Numbered from the stretch's first letter, positions 34,342 to 44,863 are shown. The stretch: 64,000 nt of DNA from Bacillota bacterium (GCA_018816905.1 JAHIVB010000002.1:62001-126000), one strand, 5' to 3'. A program made the numbers and translations. Notes: generated by a model from the sequence alone, not told the origin.

Positions 34342-34875
34342 CTATTTGAAATTGACGTGATCAATTTCTCGATAAAGTAGTTCGCCATCAAGATTGATGC
34401 TTTCCATCAAAGACAATTTAGAAAAGGTGAGCATCATCGTCGGAAATTCAAAAGTTTTGAGTAAAAAATCCTCTTTGAACTGTACTTTTCTGGCTAATGT
34501 GATGTGCGGAACGAACGGTTTATCTTGAAGGACAAAGGATTGCTCTGTGAGTTTCTCTTTAAGGTAGAGATGAAGTTCTTGAAGCGCCTGCGTTGTCTTG
34601 ATTCCAAGGTACAGGATGGCTTTGCTTGCCTTGTTGTAAAAACCACCAAGCCCGGTTGTTTGTACTTCAAAGCCATCAAAAGAAATGGAATGAAGAACTT
34701 TTTGAAGTTCAATCAATTCCAATTCGTTTGTTTCTCCGATGAATTCAACCGTTACATGAAGATTATTTTTCGTGGTGAATCGTCCATCGATGCATTTTTT
34801 TTGAATCAAGCCCATTTCTTTAAACACGAAATTTTTTGCGTGATTTTCTAGAAGCAGGGCAAAAAACATTCTCAT
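34342..34875 (-). CDS. thpR: RNA 2',3'-cyclic phosphodiesterase (2H family)
   Basis: A 177-residue 2H phosphoesterase with the two HxT motifs, H40-V-T in NLHVTVEF and PHITLAR about 85 residues later. The spacing and N-terminus (MRMFFALLL) match ThpR/LigT proteins, which open 2',3'-cyclic phosphates at RNA ends. GGAGGGG precedes the ATG. It starts 33 nt after ygeW, so it may be read through from the purine operon, though a functional link is not obvious. Confidence 0.9.
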   Translation of the reverse strand: MRMFFALLLENHAKNFVFKEMGLIQKKCIDGRFTTKNNLHVTVEFIGETNELELIELQKVLHSISFDGFEVQTTGLGGFYNKASKAILYLGIKTTQALQELHLYLKEKLTEQSFVLQDKPFVPHITLARKVQFKEDFLLKTFEFPTMMLTFSKLSLMESINLDGELLYREIDHVNFK

Positions 34876-34908
34876 CCTGACCCCTCCAAATATGGTAGAG
34901 AGTTTAAT

Positions 34909-35892
34909 TTATTTATTTCCCATCGTCATTACCATAACCGCTTTTGAAGTATGGAGACGATTTTCAGCTTCTTGGTAAACGATGGAATGGACTCCATCAA
35001 TGACTGAGTCTACGACTTCGTTACCTCTGTCAGCTGGTAAAGCATGCATGTATTTAACATTTGGACTAGCAAGTGCAATCATTTCTTCGGTACACTTCCA
35101 TCCTTTATAACTTTCAAGTAAATCGTCGACCACGGCTGTGGATTGATTTTTCACCCAACTGCCCCAGTTTTTCGGAATAACGATATCGGCTCCTGTAAAA
35201 GCTTCTTCCATGTTATGTGTGATGTGGAATTTTCCACCGTTTTCGATGGCGTTTTTCTTTGCTTTTTCAATCGCCCAATCAGGAAGATCATAGCCTTCTG
35301 GATAAGCCAAAGTCACATCCATTCCATATCTCGGGAACAACAATATTTGAGTCAAAGGAACACTGATTGGTTTTTTATGAGTCGTCGCGTAAGCCCAAAT
35401 AATCGAGACTTTAAGATTCTTTGTCGTCTTCGATACTTCTTGAATCGTCATTAAATCCGCTAGACCTTGCATCGGATGATATAGGTCATCCTGTAGATTC
35501 ATAATTGGTACGCTTGAATTCGCTGCCATTTCGCGGAGATATTTGTTTCCAACTTCCCAGAAGCAATTTCTGCAGGCAATTCCATGTCCATAGGACGATA
35601 AAATCACTGCCGTGTCTTTGGCGGATTCTCCATGGGAGATTTGCATTTTGGATGTATCAAGAAAAACACCGTGTCCGCCAAGATGTGCAATTCCGGCTTC
35701 CATTGAGTTTCTTGTTCTCGTCGATTGCTCAAAGAACATCAAAAATGCGGTTTTGTTTGTTAAATACGGGGTTGGTACATTGTTTAAAAAATCGTGTTTC
35801 AGTTGGAAAGAGACTTCCAGAAGTTTATCGATTTCCGGTTTCGTCCATTCTTCCAATGTGATGAAGTGTTTGCCTTTGAATAGTGGTTCCAT
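34909..35892 (-). CDS. ygeW: Knotted carbamoyltransferase YgeW
   Basis: A 327-residue aspartate/ornithine carbamoyltransferase-fold protein. The carbamoyl phosphate loop appears as FFEQSTRTRNSME, followed by HLGGHGVFLD and later HALPADRGNEV, as in YgeW and related knotted carbamoyltransferases with non-ornithine substrates. In known anaerobic purine clusters YgeW is thought to handle a carbamoylated ring-opening product, releasing carbamoyl phosphate for ATP synthesis. Last gene of the 20-kb operon, 10 nt after ygeY. AAGGAG precedes the ATG. Confidence 0.9.
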   Translation of the reverse strand: MEPLFKGKHFITLEEWTKPEIDKLLEVSFQLKHDFLNNVPTPYLTNKTAFLMFFEQSTRTRNSMEAGIAHLGGHGVFLDTSKMQISHGESAKDTAVILSSYGHGIACRNCFWEVGNKYLREMAANSSVPIMNLQDDLYHPMQGLADLMTIQEVSKTTKNLKVSIIWAYATTHKKPISVPLTQILLFPRYGMDVTLAYPEGYDLPDWAIEKAKKNAIENGGKFHITHNMEEAFTGADIVIPKNWGSWVKNQSTAVVDDLLESYKGWKCTEEMIALASPNVKYMHALPADRGNEVVDSVIDGVHSIVYQEAENRLHTSKAVMVMTMGNK

Positions 35893-35902
35893 GGTTTCTC
35901 CT

Positions 35903-37114
35903 TTATTTATTTTCTATTTGCAATAGATAGTTTTGTGGGATTGCCGCATACATTGCGCATGCTCTGACAAGTTCAGATTTAAATGTTTTTTCATTCGGGG
36001 CATGTGCCTCTTCTTCGTGTCCCGGACCAAAGCCAATACAAGGAATATGATACCTTCCCATAATCGATACCGCATTGGTGGAAAACGTCCATTTGTCGAC
36101 CTTTGGCGCTTTTTTAAATAATCCTTCATAACTCCGGATTAAGGACTTGGTTACCTCATGTTCCGCTGGTAAAACCCAGGTAGGAAAATAGGCTTTTGTC
36201 GGATATACCAGCCCTGTATAAGAAGGTCTGTCGTAGTCATACATTTCAACGACAGCGCCTACTTTTTGGACGGAAGGCAGATTCTTGATTTCTTCAATTG
36301 CGGACAAATACGTTTCTCCGTCCGTCAATCGACGGTCGATTGAAATGAAACATCCATCCGATACTGCGCATCGGCTCGGGGAGGAAGAAAAGATTTCACT
36401 AACGGTAAGCGATCCCTTTCCTAAAAAATCATTATGAAGCAAATGTTTGTGAAGTTCTTGAAGTTCGAGTAAGATTGGAGCCATTTTGAAAATGGCATTG
36501 TCTCCTCGTTCCGGAGCACTTCCGTGACAGGAGATTCCGGATACTGAAACCTTGATTTCCATTCTGCCTCGGTGCCCTCTGTAGATATTACAACTGGTCG
36601 GCTCAGTAATCACGACGAATTCAGGTTTGATTTTGTCTTCTTCAATGATATATTGCCAGCAAAGACCATCACAGTCTTCTTCTTGAACAGTACCGGTCAC
36701 CAATAAAGTGTAATCCCCTTCGAGCTTCAAATCCTTGATAATTTTCCCGGCATAGACCATCGATGCCATTCCGCCTTCTTGATCGGAGCCGCCTCTTCCA
36801 AGAATGACTTCTTCGTCTTCTGCGCCTTGATAAGGATCGACTTTCCAGTTCTTGATTTCGCCGATTCCGACGGTATCGATATGAGCGTCCATTGCAATGA
36901 CATGCTTGCCATTACCGATTCGACCGATGATGTTGCCCATCGGGTCAATCGTGATGCCGTCGAATCCTACCGATTCCATCTCTTGTTTGATTCGTTGAAT
37001 GACTAATTCTTCATCGCAAGATTCTGAAGGTATCCTAATCATGTCACGAAGAAATTTTGTCATCTCTACCTTATAGCTTTCTGCTTTTTCTAATATTTTA
37101 TCAAACGGAATCAT
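35903..37114 (-). CDS. ygeY: YgeY-family M20 hydrolase (selenium/purine-linked)
   Basis: A 403-residue M20 metallohydrolase. Zinc ligands and catalytic residues are visible in [27 protein letters not shown] with the catalytic Glu, and the C-terminal [15 protein letters not shown]. This matches the YgeY group that always travels with ygeW and molybdenum hydroxylases. Probable role is hydrolysis of an amide or ureido intermediate of purine ring breakdown. AAGGAAGG precedes the ATG; the gap to the upstream PLP gene is 2 nt. Confidence 0.92.
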   Translation of the reverse strand: MIPFDKILEKAESYKVEMTKFLRDMIRIPSESCDEELVIQRIKQEMESVGFDGITIDPMGNIIGRIGNGKHVIAMDAHIDTVGIGEIKNWKVDPYQGAEDEEVILGRGGSDQEGGMASMVYAGKIIKDLKLEGDYTLLVTGTVQEEDCDGLCWQYIIEEDKIKPEFVVITEPTSCNIYRGHRGRMEIKVSVSGISCHGSAPERGDNAIFKMAPILLELQELHKHLLHNDFLGKGSLTVSEIFSSSPSRCAVSDGCFISIDRRLTDGETYLSAIEEIKNLPSVQKVGAVVEMYDYDRPSYTGLVYPTKAYFPTWVLPAEHEVTKSLIRSYEGLFKKAPKVDKWTFSTNAVSIMGRYHIPCIGFGPGHEEEAHAPNEKTFKSELVRACAMYAAIPQNYLLQIENK

Positions 37115-37116
37115 GG

Positions 37117-38484
37117 TTATTCCTTCCTTAACTTTTGAATCAGTTGATCGTAATGGTGGATCTTATCATACTCGTTATCCCAGAAATCAGGAGATTTCAT
37201 CGCATCGAGATAGTCTTGTGAATATCCAAATTTAATCCAGTCGTGTTCTTTTTGTTTGAACAGTTTTTCTTTTTGTTCTTTGGTTCTATAATCGAAAATA
37301 TCTTCAATTCCATTTCTTCTAAAGACATCGACAAACCATCTTTTCAAAACGAAATCTTCAGTTTCAAGGTATCTTCTTTCTAAGTCTTCAAGGACAGATT
37401 CATAGCGATCAAAGCCATCCGTTGCGATAGTGACGACATTGTCATCAGGTCCTAAACGAAGATATTTAGCCATTTTGATTGCGCCAATGATGTTACAGAT
37501 ACCAGAAACACCAAACAGTTCTTTCATTGAAGAAGCGACTTCTGGATCAACACCGTTTTCCACTAGTACTTTTTCACCGTCATGAATGACTTTGAGTCCT
37601 CTGACGGAATCATCGTCTTTAATTAAAGCGATGAAGTCCGTATTCAAGACATTGTGAATCAAAGTACACATCTTGTCTCCGATTCCTTCGATTCGATGTT
37701 GGCCTTTTCCGCCGGATGACAGGGTAGAACATTCATATGGTTCTAGGGCAACGACTTTGGCTTCAGGAAATACGGACTTGATATGATCTCCTGCCGCAAG
37801 CGTTCCGGCTGATCCCGGTGCACTACAGTAGCAAGCGATTCTTGAGTTTCCTACGCCTTTCACCGCTTCCACAGCGGAGCCACCGGTCACATGGCGATGG
37901 AATCTATAGTTTGGCATTAATTCAAATTGAGCTAATGAACGATTCTTGGGATCCTTTTTTAGTTCGAAAGTTCTTTCGAGCGTCAAGATAACGTCAGATT
38001 CCGTACCAGGAGTCAAATCTAATTTTGCGCCATATCTACGGATTCTGTCATAACGTTCTTTACTCATGTTATCAGGCATGATGACGATGGAATCGTATTT
38101 CATTAAATTACAGATGTAAGAAACCCCAATCCCGAAGTTACCGGTGGAAGGGCCTAAAATGGTATGAACTCCAGGGAGAATCTCGCCATCAACACATCCT
38201 TCGATGAGGGTAGAATATGCCGGTCCCACTTTATGGGATCCGGAAGGAAAGTATTTTCCGAGCAAAACGACGATATTCGCTTCGACTCCGGTCAATTCTT
38301 TAGGGAGAACGATTTTATGTACTTGGTTCGATTCGTCTTTCCAATTGATATTGAAAAGATTGAGCGGATTCAATTCGTCTTGTTTCGCATCAAGAGCTTT
38401 TTTTCTTGTCGACGAATCGATCCTTGAGGGGTAAAGCATTTCTTCATAAGTAGGGCCAAATGGTATTTTAGTCAAGTTATTCAC
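37117..38484 (-). CDS. Fold-type II PLP enzyme, TrpB/cysteine synthase-like
   Basis: A 455-residue PLP enzyme. The Schiff-base Lys is in [12 protein letters not shown] (about residue 85), the phosphate loop is [10 protein letters not shown], and [13 protein letters not shown] and [11 protein letters not shown] complete the fold II core. The C-terminal ~60 residues are an unusual charged extension. In E. coli-type clusters the comparable place holds YgeX (diaminopropionate ammonia-lyase), to which this protein is not an obvious match. It may cleave an amino-acid-like intermediate. The start is a GTG at 38484 overlapping the threonine synthase-like gene by 8 nt, or a TTG 9 nt inside. Confidence 0.85.
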   Translation of the reverse strand: MNNLTKIPFGPTYEEMLYPSRIDSSTRKKALDAKQDELNPLNLFNINWKDESNQVHKIVLPKELTGVEANIVVLLGKYFPSGSHKVGPAYSTLIEGCVDGEILPGVHTILGPSTGNFGIGVSYICNLMKYDSIVIMPDNMSKERYDRIRRYGAKLDLTPGTESDVILTLERTFELKKDPKNRSLAQFELMPNYRFHRHVTGGSAVEAVKGVGNSRIACYCSAPGSAGTLAAGDHIKSVFPEAKVVALEPYECSTLSSGGKGQHRIEGIGDKMCTLIHNVLNTDFIALIKDDDSVRGLKVIHDGEKVLVENGVDPEVASSMKELFGVSGICNIIGAIKMAKYLRLGPDDNVVTIATDGFDRYESVLEDLERRYLETEDFVLKRWFVDVFRRNGIEDIFDYRTKEQKEKLFKQKEHDWIKFGYSQDYLDAMKSPDFWDNEYDKIHHYDQLIQKLRKE

Positions 38485-39733
38485 CTATCATTTCTTTCAT
38501 GTATTTTTTTAAATCTTCAAGCGTTGCTTTCACGTATCTTGTATCTTTAAATGCTGATAAAGCGGTTGTTGTATCCTTCAGTCCGTTTCCGGTGATAATC
38601 ACGCAGGTCACGTCTTGCTTTGTAATGACGCCATTGTCAAAGGCCTTGAAATACCCGGCAAGCGATGCCGCTGCGGCAGGTTCAGCAAATAGACCTTCTT
38701 TGCTTCCAAGAATCTTCATTGCTGATAGAATATCTTCGTCTTTCACAGACAAGAAACACCCAAGCGTATTGGTAACGGCATCCATCGCTTTTACAGGGTT
38801 TCTTGGAATTCCGACGGAAATGGAATCGGCAATCGTATTTTCTTCCTGCTCATGAATGGGTTCATGGTATTCAAACGACTTCACAAAAGGGTTGCATCCA
38901 ACTGATTGAACTCCGAGCAAACGAGGAATCTTTTTGATGAGGCCAAGCATAAACAAATCATAAAACCCCTTGTAAACACCGGCAATCGTACAACCGTCAC
39001 CGACACTACTCACAACCCAATCAGGAACTTCAAAATCCAGTTGTTCGGCAATTTCAAGTGCAACGGTTTTTTTGCCCTCTACCATCAAAGGATTGATGGC
39101 TGCATTCCGATTGTACCATCCGAACTCTTCGATTGCAAGTTTGGATAAAAGGAAGGTGTCTTTATAGTTACCGTCCACGACAATCAGATTTGCTCCATAA
39201 GCTTTGAGTTGAGCGAGTTTCCCCGCAGGTGCCCTTTTTGGTACGAAGATGACCGTATTTAATCCTAACCTCGCTGCATTTCCTGCTAGTGAAGAAGCAG
39301 CGTTTCCGGTCGATGAACAGGCAATGGTCGTAAACCCTTCTTCCATTGCTTTGCATACCGCTAATACAGAAGCTCGATCTTTTAAAGAAGAGGTCGGGTT
39401 CGCTCCGTCATCTTTGAAATAGAGAGGACCAGCTCCTCGTTCTTCTTCGATTTTGTTAGAACGATAGAGGGGAGTCCATCCGACTTTCAATGTTTTATCG
39501 ATGTACTTTCCTTCAATCGGAAGAAAAGGAAGATATCTAAATATATCTCGTCTTTGGTTATGAATGAAATATTCTTTGTTGACTTCTTTTTTCATTTCTT
39601 CATAATCGAATTCAATATCTAGAATTCCTAATTCTCCACAGTCTGGACAAGTAAGGTGTTTGGATTCTTTTGGAAACGTTTTATGACAAACTGTGCAACA
39701 GTACTGTTTTACATATTTCACTTTATTCACCAT
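38477..39733 (-). CDS. Threonine synthase-like PLP enzyme with N-terminal zinc ribbon
   Basis: A 418-residue PLP enzyme. Two CxxC pairs (CCTVCHK, CPDCGE) form a rubredoxin-like ribbon at the N-terminus. The PLP Lys is in NPTSSLKDRAS (about residue 108), followed by CSSTGNAASSLAG, SVGDGCTIAG and the end motif ITGNGLKD, all typical of ThrC. No other threonine biosynthesis gene is near, and it overlaps genes of the purine operon on both sides (11 and 8 nt). That argues for a catabolic lyase role with the next PLP enzyme rather than threonine synthesis. Confidence 0.85.
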   Translation of the reverse strand: MVNKVKYVKQYCCTVCHKTFPKESKHLTCPDCGELGILDIEFDYEEMKKEVNKEYFIHNQRRDIFRYLPFLPIEGKYIDKTLKVGWTPLYRSNKIEEERGAGPLYFKDDGANPTSSLKDRASVLAVCKAMEEGFTTIACSSTGNAASSLAGNAARLGLNTVIFVPKRAPAGKLAQLKAYGANLIVVDGNYKDTFLLSKLAIEEFGWYNRNAAINPLMVEGKKTVALEIAEQLDFEVPDWVVSSVGDGCTIAGVYKGFYDLFMLGLIKKIPRLLGVQSVGCNPFVKSFEYHEPIHEQEENTIADSISVGIPRNPVKAMDAVTNTLGCFLSVKDEDILSAMKILGSKEGLFAEPAAAASLAGYFKAFDNGVITKQDVTCVIITGNGLKDTTTALSAFKDTRYVKATLEDLKKYMKEMIGE

Positions 39734-41438
39734 CTTCCATCGGAATCAGTTTAAATGTTTCGACGTCAAACAATCCTTTATCCGTCAGCTTGAGTGAAGG
39801 AATAACGGGAAGAGAAAGAAACGCAAGATTAAGGAACGGATCTGCAATGTCATCTTTCACACCCATTTCTCTGATTTTATTTTCCATGCTGGATAGAATC
39901 GAATCAACGTGTTCTGCACGGTTTGAAGTCATCACACCTCCAACTTCCAATTGAAGCGAATTCACGATTTTATGATTCTTCACAAGACAGATTCCACCTT
40001 GCAAGCGAATCAATTCATCAATGGCGATGAGCATATCCGTGTCTGAGTCGCCTATGCAGATGAGATTATGTGAATCATGAGCAATCGTCAAAGCGATTGC
40101 GCCACCTTTCAAACCATATCCTTCGATGAGTCCTATCGCTTTGTTTTCCGTAGAGAAGTGTCGTTCAATCACAGCGATTTTCAATAAGTCTTTGTCCGCT
40201 TCTTGAACATACAGTCCATTTTTAACCAACACCTGTCTAATCAAGTTTTTGGTTGTGACATTGTTGTGTTCAAAACCAATGACATGAACAAGATCCTTTT
40301 TGAGAGGAAGGTCAAGATTTAAATGTTCTCTGTTGATATGAACGGTATTTAACACTTCGAGGGCAATCAACTCTTCTTCTTCAAACAAAGGATGTCCATC
40401 ACGTGCAACCATGATTCCTTTTTTGAAGACTTGCCTCGGTTCGATTTTATTTAAGTGATCAAAAACAATCAAATCCGCATAGTATCCCGGTGCGATTGCG
40501 CCTATCCTCTTGATTCCATACGCAGAAGACGCATTGATGGTAGCCATTTGAATGGCGATAAGCGGGTCCACTCCGCAAGAAATAGAAAGGTTCACATTAT
40601 GATTAATATGCCCGTCTTTCAAGATGTCGGAAGGGTGAAGGTCATCTGTACAGAAGAGCAATCTTCTCGAAAATGATTCTTCGATATAAGGCGCAAGCGC
40701 CGCAACGTTTCTCGTTGCTGATCCTTCTCTCAATAGGACATATAATCCTTTTTTGACTTTTTCAATCATTTCTTCTTTGGTGGAAGACTCGTGATCGGTT
40801 TCGATTCCTGACAAGAGATAACTATTCAATTCGTCTCCGGTCACAAATGGAGCGTGTCCATCTTTGACGAATTTTTCAAACAAATGTAGTTTATCATATA
40901 CAGATTGTTCTCCGTTGATGACCCCTGGATAGTCCATCATTTCACCGAGTCCGAATACCGAACCGTTTTTGAGATAAGGTATCATGTCTGAAGAATTGAT
41001 TCTTGCTCCACTGGTTTCATACGCAGTAGCGGGAACACACGAAGGCATCATCATATAGACGTCTAGCGGAGATCTTTTACTGGATTCAATCATGAAATCG
41101 AGTCCTTTGAGTCCACAAATATTGGTTATTTCATGAGGGTCGGCAATGACTGAAGTGGTTCCTTTTGGAAGAACCAACCTGGCAAACTGATGAGGGACTA
41201 GCATCGAGGATTCAATATGAACATGACTGTCAATGAATCCTGGTGCTACATAGGATCCGGAAAGGTCGATTTCTTCTACTCCTTGATAATGTCCAATTCC
41301 CAGAATCATGCCATCGTGAATGGCAATGTCGCCTTTCTCGATGGTGTTATCAAACACATTGATTACTTGGGCATTTTTTAGAACCAAAGACGCCTTCTTT
41401 TTTTTCAGAGTCATTTCCGATATGTTCAAATGGTTCAT
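39723..41438 (-). CDS. ade: Adenine deaminase
   Basis: A 571-residue amidohydrolase. PGFIDSHVHIESSM gives the first metal His pair, TTSVIADPHEITN the next block, CTDDLHPSD the catalytic Asp, and the C-terminal domain has the family's THDSHNL-like AHDSHNLICIGD. Full length for AdeC, which turns adenine into hypoxanthine plus ammonia. AAGGAGG precedes the ATG. It supplies the molybdenum hydroxylases encoded directly upstream. Confidence 0.95.
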   Translation of the reverse strand: MNHLNISEMTLKKKKASLVLKNAQVINVFDNTIEKGDIAIHDGMILGIGHYQGVEEIDLSGSYVAPGFIDSHVHIESSMLVPHQFARLVLPKGTTSVIADPHEITNICGLKGLDFMIESSKRSPLDVYMMMPSCVPATAYETSGARINSSDMIPYLKNGSVFGLGEMMDYPGVINGEQSVYDKLHLFEKFVKDGHAPFVTGDELNSYLLSGIETDHESSTKEEMIEKVKKGLYVLLREGSATRNVAALAPYIEESFSRRLLFCTDDLHPSDILKDGHINHNVNLSISCGVDPLIAIQMATINASSAYGIKRIGAIAPGYYADLIVFDHLNKIEPRQVFKKGIMVARDGHPLFEEEELIALEVLNTVHINREHLNLDLPLKKDLVHVIGFEHNNVTTKNLIRQVLVKNGLYVQEADKDLLKIAVIERHFSTENKAIGLIEGYGLKGGAIALTIAHDSHNLICIGDSDTDMLIAIDELIRLQGGICLVKNHKIVNSLQLEVGGVMTSNRAEHVDSILSSMENKIREMGVKDDIADPFLNLAFLSLPVIPSLKLTDKGLFDVETFKLIPMEDGE

Positions 41439-41459
41439 AAAAATCCTCCTTAATTGTTT

Positions 41460-42302
41460 TTAGTCGAGAGTATCCATAAAAGCAGAAATAAGATTTTTAG
41501 TGACTTGTGTCCGATATTCGATGTTCGAACGTTGATCATTGATGGGCTTGATGGATGAAAGGTAAAGTGAAATGATTTGATTTTTCATCTTCTGTGCTTG
41601 CTCAATCGTTTTCCCAATCAATTTGGCTTCAATGTCAAATCTTCTGACGACAGTTACATTGACGGCACCGATTGAGATTCGAAAATCACAGATTTTATCG
41701 TGTACGATGGAGTATGCTCCTGCAAATGAGACTTTGGATAATGCATCCGCTTTCCTCGTACCTACTTTTCGATACATTGTACTTTTGAATCTGTTTTTTG
41801 GAATAATGATTTCGGTGATCATTTCAGAATCCGTCAAAGCGGTTTTCTTCAAACCAACAAAAAAGTCCTGGATTGGAATCAATCTTGAAGCTTTCACACT
41901 TTGGCATTTGATTAAAGCATTGAGTGTATATAACGGAACTAGCGAGTCTCCTGCAGGAGACGCATTTCCTAAATTTCCCGCAAGTGTCGCGATATTTCTG
42001 ATTGCGGGAGATGCCATTTGTTCAATCGCTTCTTTCAATAGTTTAGGTACGCTCTCATAGGTTAACAATTCAGATAGTGTCGTCATTGCGCCTATATATA
42101 GATAGTCATCGCCTTCTTTGACATATTTGAGTTCCTTCAGGTTCGCACAATAAAGAACCGGATTTTTAAAAGGAATCGGTGCTTCGCTAACAGTTCGGTT
42201 CTGAACAATCAGGTCGGTTCCGCCAGCGTAAATGATATACTTTCGTTCTGATAATCTTGATAATGCTTCCTCAACCGATTTGACGATGATTTGCTCTACC
42301 AT
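41460..42302 (-). CDS. xdhB: Xanthine dehydrogenase-type FAD subunit, set 1 (XdhB)
   Basis: A 280-residue FAD-binding subunit of a molybdenum hydroxylase: YIIYAGGTDL is the first FAD loop and IATLAGNLGNASPAGD the second, followed by RKADALSKVSFAGAY in the C-terminal domain. It passes electrons from the Fe-S subunit to NAD or another acceptor. It overlaps the 2Fe-2S subunit gene by 7 nt and is followed by ade. Completes trimer 1 with the genes at 42296 and 42762. Confidence 0.93.
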   Translation of the reverse strand: MVEQIIVKSVEEALSRLSERKYIIYAGGTDLIVQNRTVSEAPIPFKNPVLYCANLKELKYVKEGDDYLYIGAMTTLSELLTYESVPKLLKEAIEQMASPAIRNIATLAGNLGNASPAGDSLVPLYTLNALIKCQSVKASRLIPIQDFFVGLKKTALTDSEMITEIIIPKNRFKSTMYRKVGTRKADALSKVSFAGAYSIVHDKICDFRISIGAVNVTVVRRFDIEAKLIGKTIEQAQKMKNQIISLYLSSIKPINDQRSNIEYRTQVTKNLISAFMDTLD

Positions 42303-42769
42303 AATCCGTCACCGTCCTCAGATGCCTTTTTGACGGCTTCGATGATGGACTGGTACCCCGTACAACGACACAGGTTTCCTGACATTCCTATTTTAATGTC
42401 TTCTTCGGTCGGCGTCGGATTGTCATAAAGTAAAGATTCGGTCGCAATAACCATTCCCGGAGTACAAAAACCGCACTGTACAGCACCGGCATGGCCAAAA
42501 CTATCTCGAATGACCTGATATCTGGAAGTTTCTTTTAATCCTTCGATGGTCGTAATTTCATGACCATCGACATTGGCCAAAACAACGGAACAAGAATTCA
42601 CAATTTTGTGGTCAAGCAGTACGGCGCACGCACCGCACTCCCCTTCACCGCAACCTTCTTTGATTCCAGTTAGTTTAAATTCATTTCGAAGGACGTCGAG
42701 GAGACGTACTCCTGGATTTCCTTCAACGCTGACTGTTTTTCCATTTAAGATGAATGTTATTTTACTCAT
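42296..42769 (-). CDS. xdhC: Xanthine dehydrogenase-type 2Fe-2S subunit, set 1 (XdhC)
   Basis: A 157-residue protein with two [2Fe-2S] sites: the plant-ferredoxin type (GCGEGECGACAV plus NSC) and the alpha-helical type (QCGFCTPGM, then LCRCTGYQ). Carries electrons from the molybdenum centre to the FAD subunit. Its ATG overlaps the end of the molybdenum subunit gene (8 nt), and GGAG sits upstream within that gene. Confidence 0.95.
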   Translation of the reverse strand: MSKITFILNGKTVSVEGNPGVRLLDVLRNEFKLTGIKEGCGEGECGACAVLLDHKIVNSCSVVLANVDGHEITTIEGLKETSRYQVIRDSFGHAGAVQCGFCTPGMVIATESLLYDNPTPTEEDIKIGMSGNLCRCTGYQSIIEAVKKASEDGDGLW

Positions 42770-44849
42770 GTTTCATCAACTCCATTATCTTTTCAGGTGT
42801 CACTGGGATTGAAAACACTTTTTTGCCAATGGCCATTTCTATGGCTTTGGCAACCGCTGGGGCACCTCCAACCAAAGTCAATTCTCCGACACCTTTTGCG
42901 CCATATGGCCCAAGAGGGTAAGGATTGTCCATGATGACAGTCGTCATTTTAGGCGCATCCATTGAAGTTGGAATGATATAGTCTGTAAAATTCTTTTGCA
43001 GTAATTTACCATTGGAGTGATTCATGACTTCCAAATAACCATAGGCAACGCCTTGAACGATTCCGCCATCGGCTTGGCCGATGACGATTCTCTCGTCAAT
43101 CGCTTTTCCTAAATCATAAACACTCCATATTTCGTTGACACTGACTTCATAAGTCGTTTTGTCGACACTGACTTCCACGACATTGACTCCCCAAGAATAA
43201 GCAGGGTAGGCGTCTCCGGTCATGGTGGCTTCATCCCATTTGATATAACTGGGTTGAAGGTATCTTTCTTCTAGCAACATTTCTCCTGGAATCCAGGAAT
43301 CTTTCATTTTCTTTGCGCATCTAGCAACGAGACCACCGACGATCATCATGGTTCTTGAAGCGACAGTCGGTCCTGAATCCGGTACTTTATCCGTATCAGG
43401 TAAGTCATATATAACCTTTTCAATTGGAATTTCAAGTAAGGAAGCCACCAGTTTACGCATCGTGGTTCTGACACCTTGTCCCATGTCTACTGCCGCAATC
43501 AGGATTTCAACATTCTCTTCTTTCGTCTTGTGAAGTTTCACTAAGGCATTGATGTGAGTCGACTCTCCGCTTCCGGTAAATCCGCATCCATGAAGAAACC
43601 AGCTCATGCCGATACCTTTCGAGACGTTAGGTCTTGAAAAGATTTTTGCTTTTTCTTTGAATTTTGATATTTCAAGTGCTTTTTTTATCATTTCAGGCAT
43701 AATGATCGGATCTCTGAATAAGCCATTTGTAGAAGTAGGGTCGCCTTGTTTTGCAAGGTATTTTAACCTGTATTCCAGAGGGTCGATTCCTAGGTCTTTT
43801 GCGATGTGTTCGATGAACAAATCAATCGCAAACAACATTTGAGGTGCACCAAATCCTCTAAAAGCTCCATTTGGAACGGTATTTGTCAAAAATACATCTC
43901 CAGAACTATCGATGTTTTCAATTGTATACGCTCCGGTGGTTGCGATCATGGCCCGAGATAGGACGACTCCGCTTAAACCAATGTTCGCTCCTCCGTCAAT
44001 ACCGATGTTTGATTTGATCGCGAGAATTTCACCGTTTTCGCCGATGGCTGCGGACATTTTAGATTTCGAAGGATGACGTTTGGTTGTCGAAATCATGTCT
44101 TCTTCCCGTTCGTAAATCATTTTAATCGGTTTTTTGATTTTTTTGAGAGCGACAGCAAGTTGACAAGCCATCAAAGACGGAAACTCTTCTTTTCCACCAA
44201 ATGCTCCACCAACGGTCGCTTGAATAACCCGGACCTCGTCTCCCTTAGAATCAAGAGCCTGCAATAACGCATTCTTGACGTAGTAAGGGCATTGGATACT
44301 ACCAATCAGCGTCACTTTTCCTTCTTCATAAGTCCCTATGAAACCTTGTGGTTCAATATAGGCTTGTTCCTGATAAGAAGTGTCATAAACATATTCGATA
44401 ATCTTGGTTGCTTTTTGAAATGCTTCTTCAGGTTTTCCTTTTTGAAAGTGATAATGAACTGCACTACTCACCCAGTCAAATATCGGAGTCATGAGTTCAT
44501 AATCCACGATGGTGTTATGAATGATTTCTTCTAACAGTTCTTTGTTTTTTCCGACAACCAAAAGAATCGGTTGTCCGATGTAAGTTACGACCTCTGTCGG
44601 AAAAATTTCCTGGTCGTCAAAAATGATTTTAACGACGTTTTTTCCTGGAATGTCTTTATAATCAACGATATGAACATCTTCAGGGAGGTTTGGAAATCTG
44701 ATTCCCTTGATTTTTGCTTTGGCAACGGTGGATCTTAAAGTCCGAGCATATAGCATATCGTCATACGAAAAATCACTGACGTATTTTGCTTCTCCACTCG
44801 TTTTTTCATAAAGATCGACCTTTTCGATGGATTTGGATATATCCGCCAT
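42762..44849 (-). CDS. xdhA: Molybdenum hydroxylase large subunit, set 1 (XdhA)
   Basis: A 695-residue molybdopterin subunit, somewhat shorter than the usual ~750. GGAFGGKEE holds the Moco Gln-loop equivalent, GAFRGFGAPQ the substrate-facing Arg, AVDMGQGVRT the cofactor loop, and GPYGAKGVGE the catalytic Glu near the C-terminus. It should hydroxylate a purine such as hypoxanthine or xanthine; exact substrate is not readable. AAAGGAG precedes the ATG at 44849, and the extension to 44921 would overlap the PreA-like gene. Trimer 1 with XdhC and XdhB. Confidence 0.95.
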   Translation of the reverse strand: MADISKSIEKVDLYEKTSGEAKYVSDFSYDDMLYARTLRSTVAKAKIKGIRFPNLPEDVHIVDYKDIPGKNVVKIIFDDQEIFPTEVVTYIGQPILLVVGKNKELLEEIIHNTIVDYELMTPIFDWVSSAVHYHFQKGKPEEAFQKATKIIEYVYDTSYQEQAYIEPQGFIGTYEEGKVTLIGSIQCPYYVKNALLQALDSKGDEVRVIQATVGGAFGGKEEFPSLMACQLAVALKKIKKPIKMIYEREEDMISTTKRHPSKSKMSAAIGENGEILAIKSNIGIDGGANIGLSGVVLSRAMIATTGAYTIENIDSSGDVFLTNTVPNGAFRGFGAPQMLFAIDLFIEHIAKDLGIDPLEYRLKYLAKQGDPTSTNGLFRDPIIMPEMIKKALEISKFKEKAKIFSRPNVSKGIGMSWFLHGCGFTGSGESTHINALVKLHKTKEENVEILIAAVDMGQGVRTTMRKLVASLLEIPIEKVIYDLPDTDKVPDSGPTVASRTMMIVGGLVARCAKKMKDSWIPGEMLLEERYLQPSYIKWDEATMTGDAYPAYSWGVNVVEVSVDKTTYEVSVNEIWSVYDLGKAIDERIVIGQADGGIVQGVAYGYLEVMNHSNGKLLQKNFTDYIIPTSMDAPKMTTVIMDNPYPLGPYGAKGVGELTLVGGAPAVAKAIEMAIGKKVFSIPVTPEKIMELMKHE

Positions 44850-44863
44850 ATCTTCAACTCCTT

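Noticed and set aside
41623-42060. 145-codon plus-strand ORF inside the xdhB region
   Set aside because: Shadow frame of the FAD subunit gene, whose FAD motifs and overlaps are clear.
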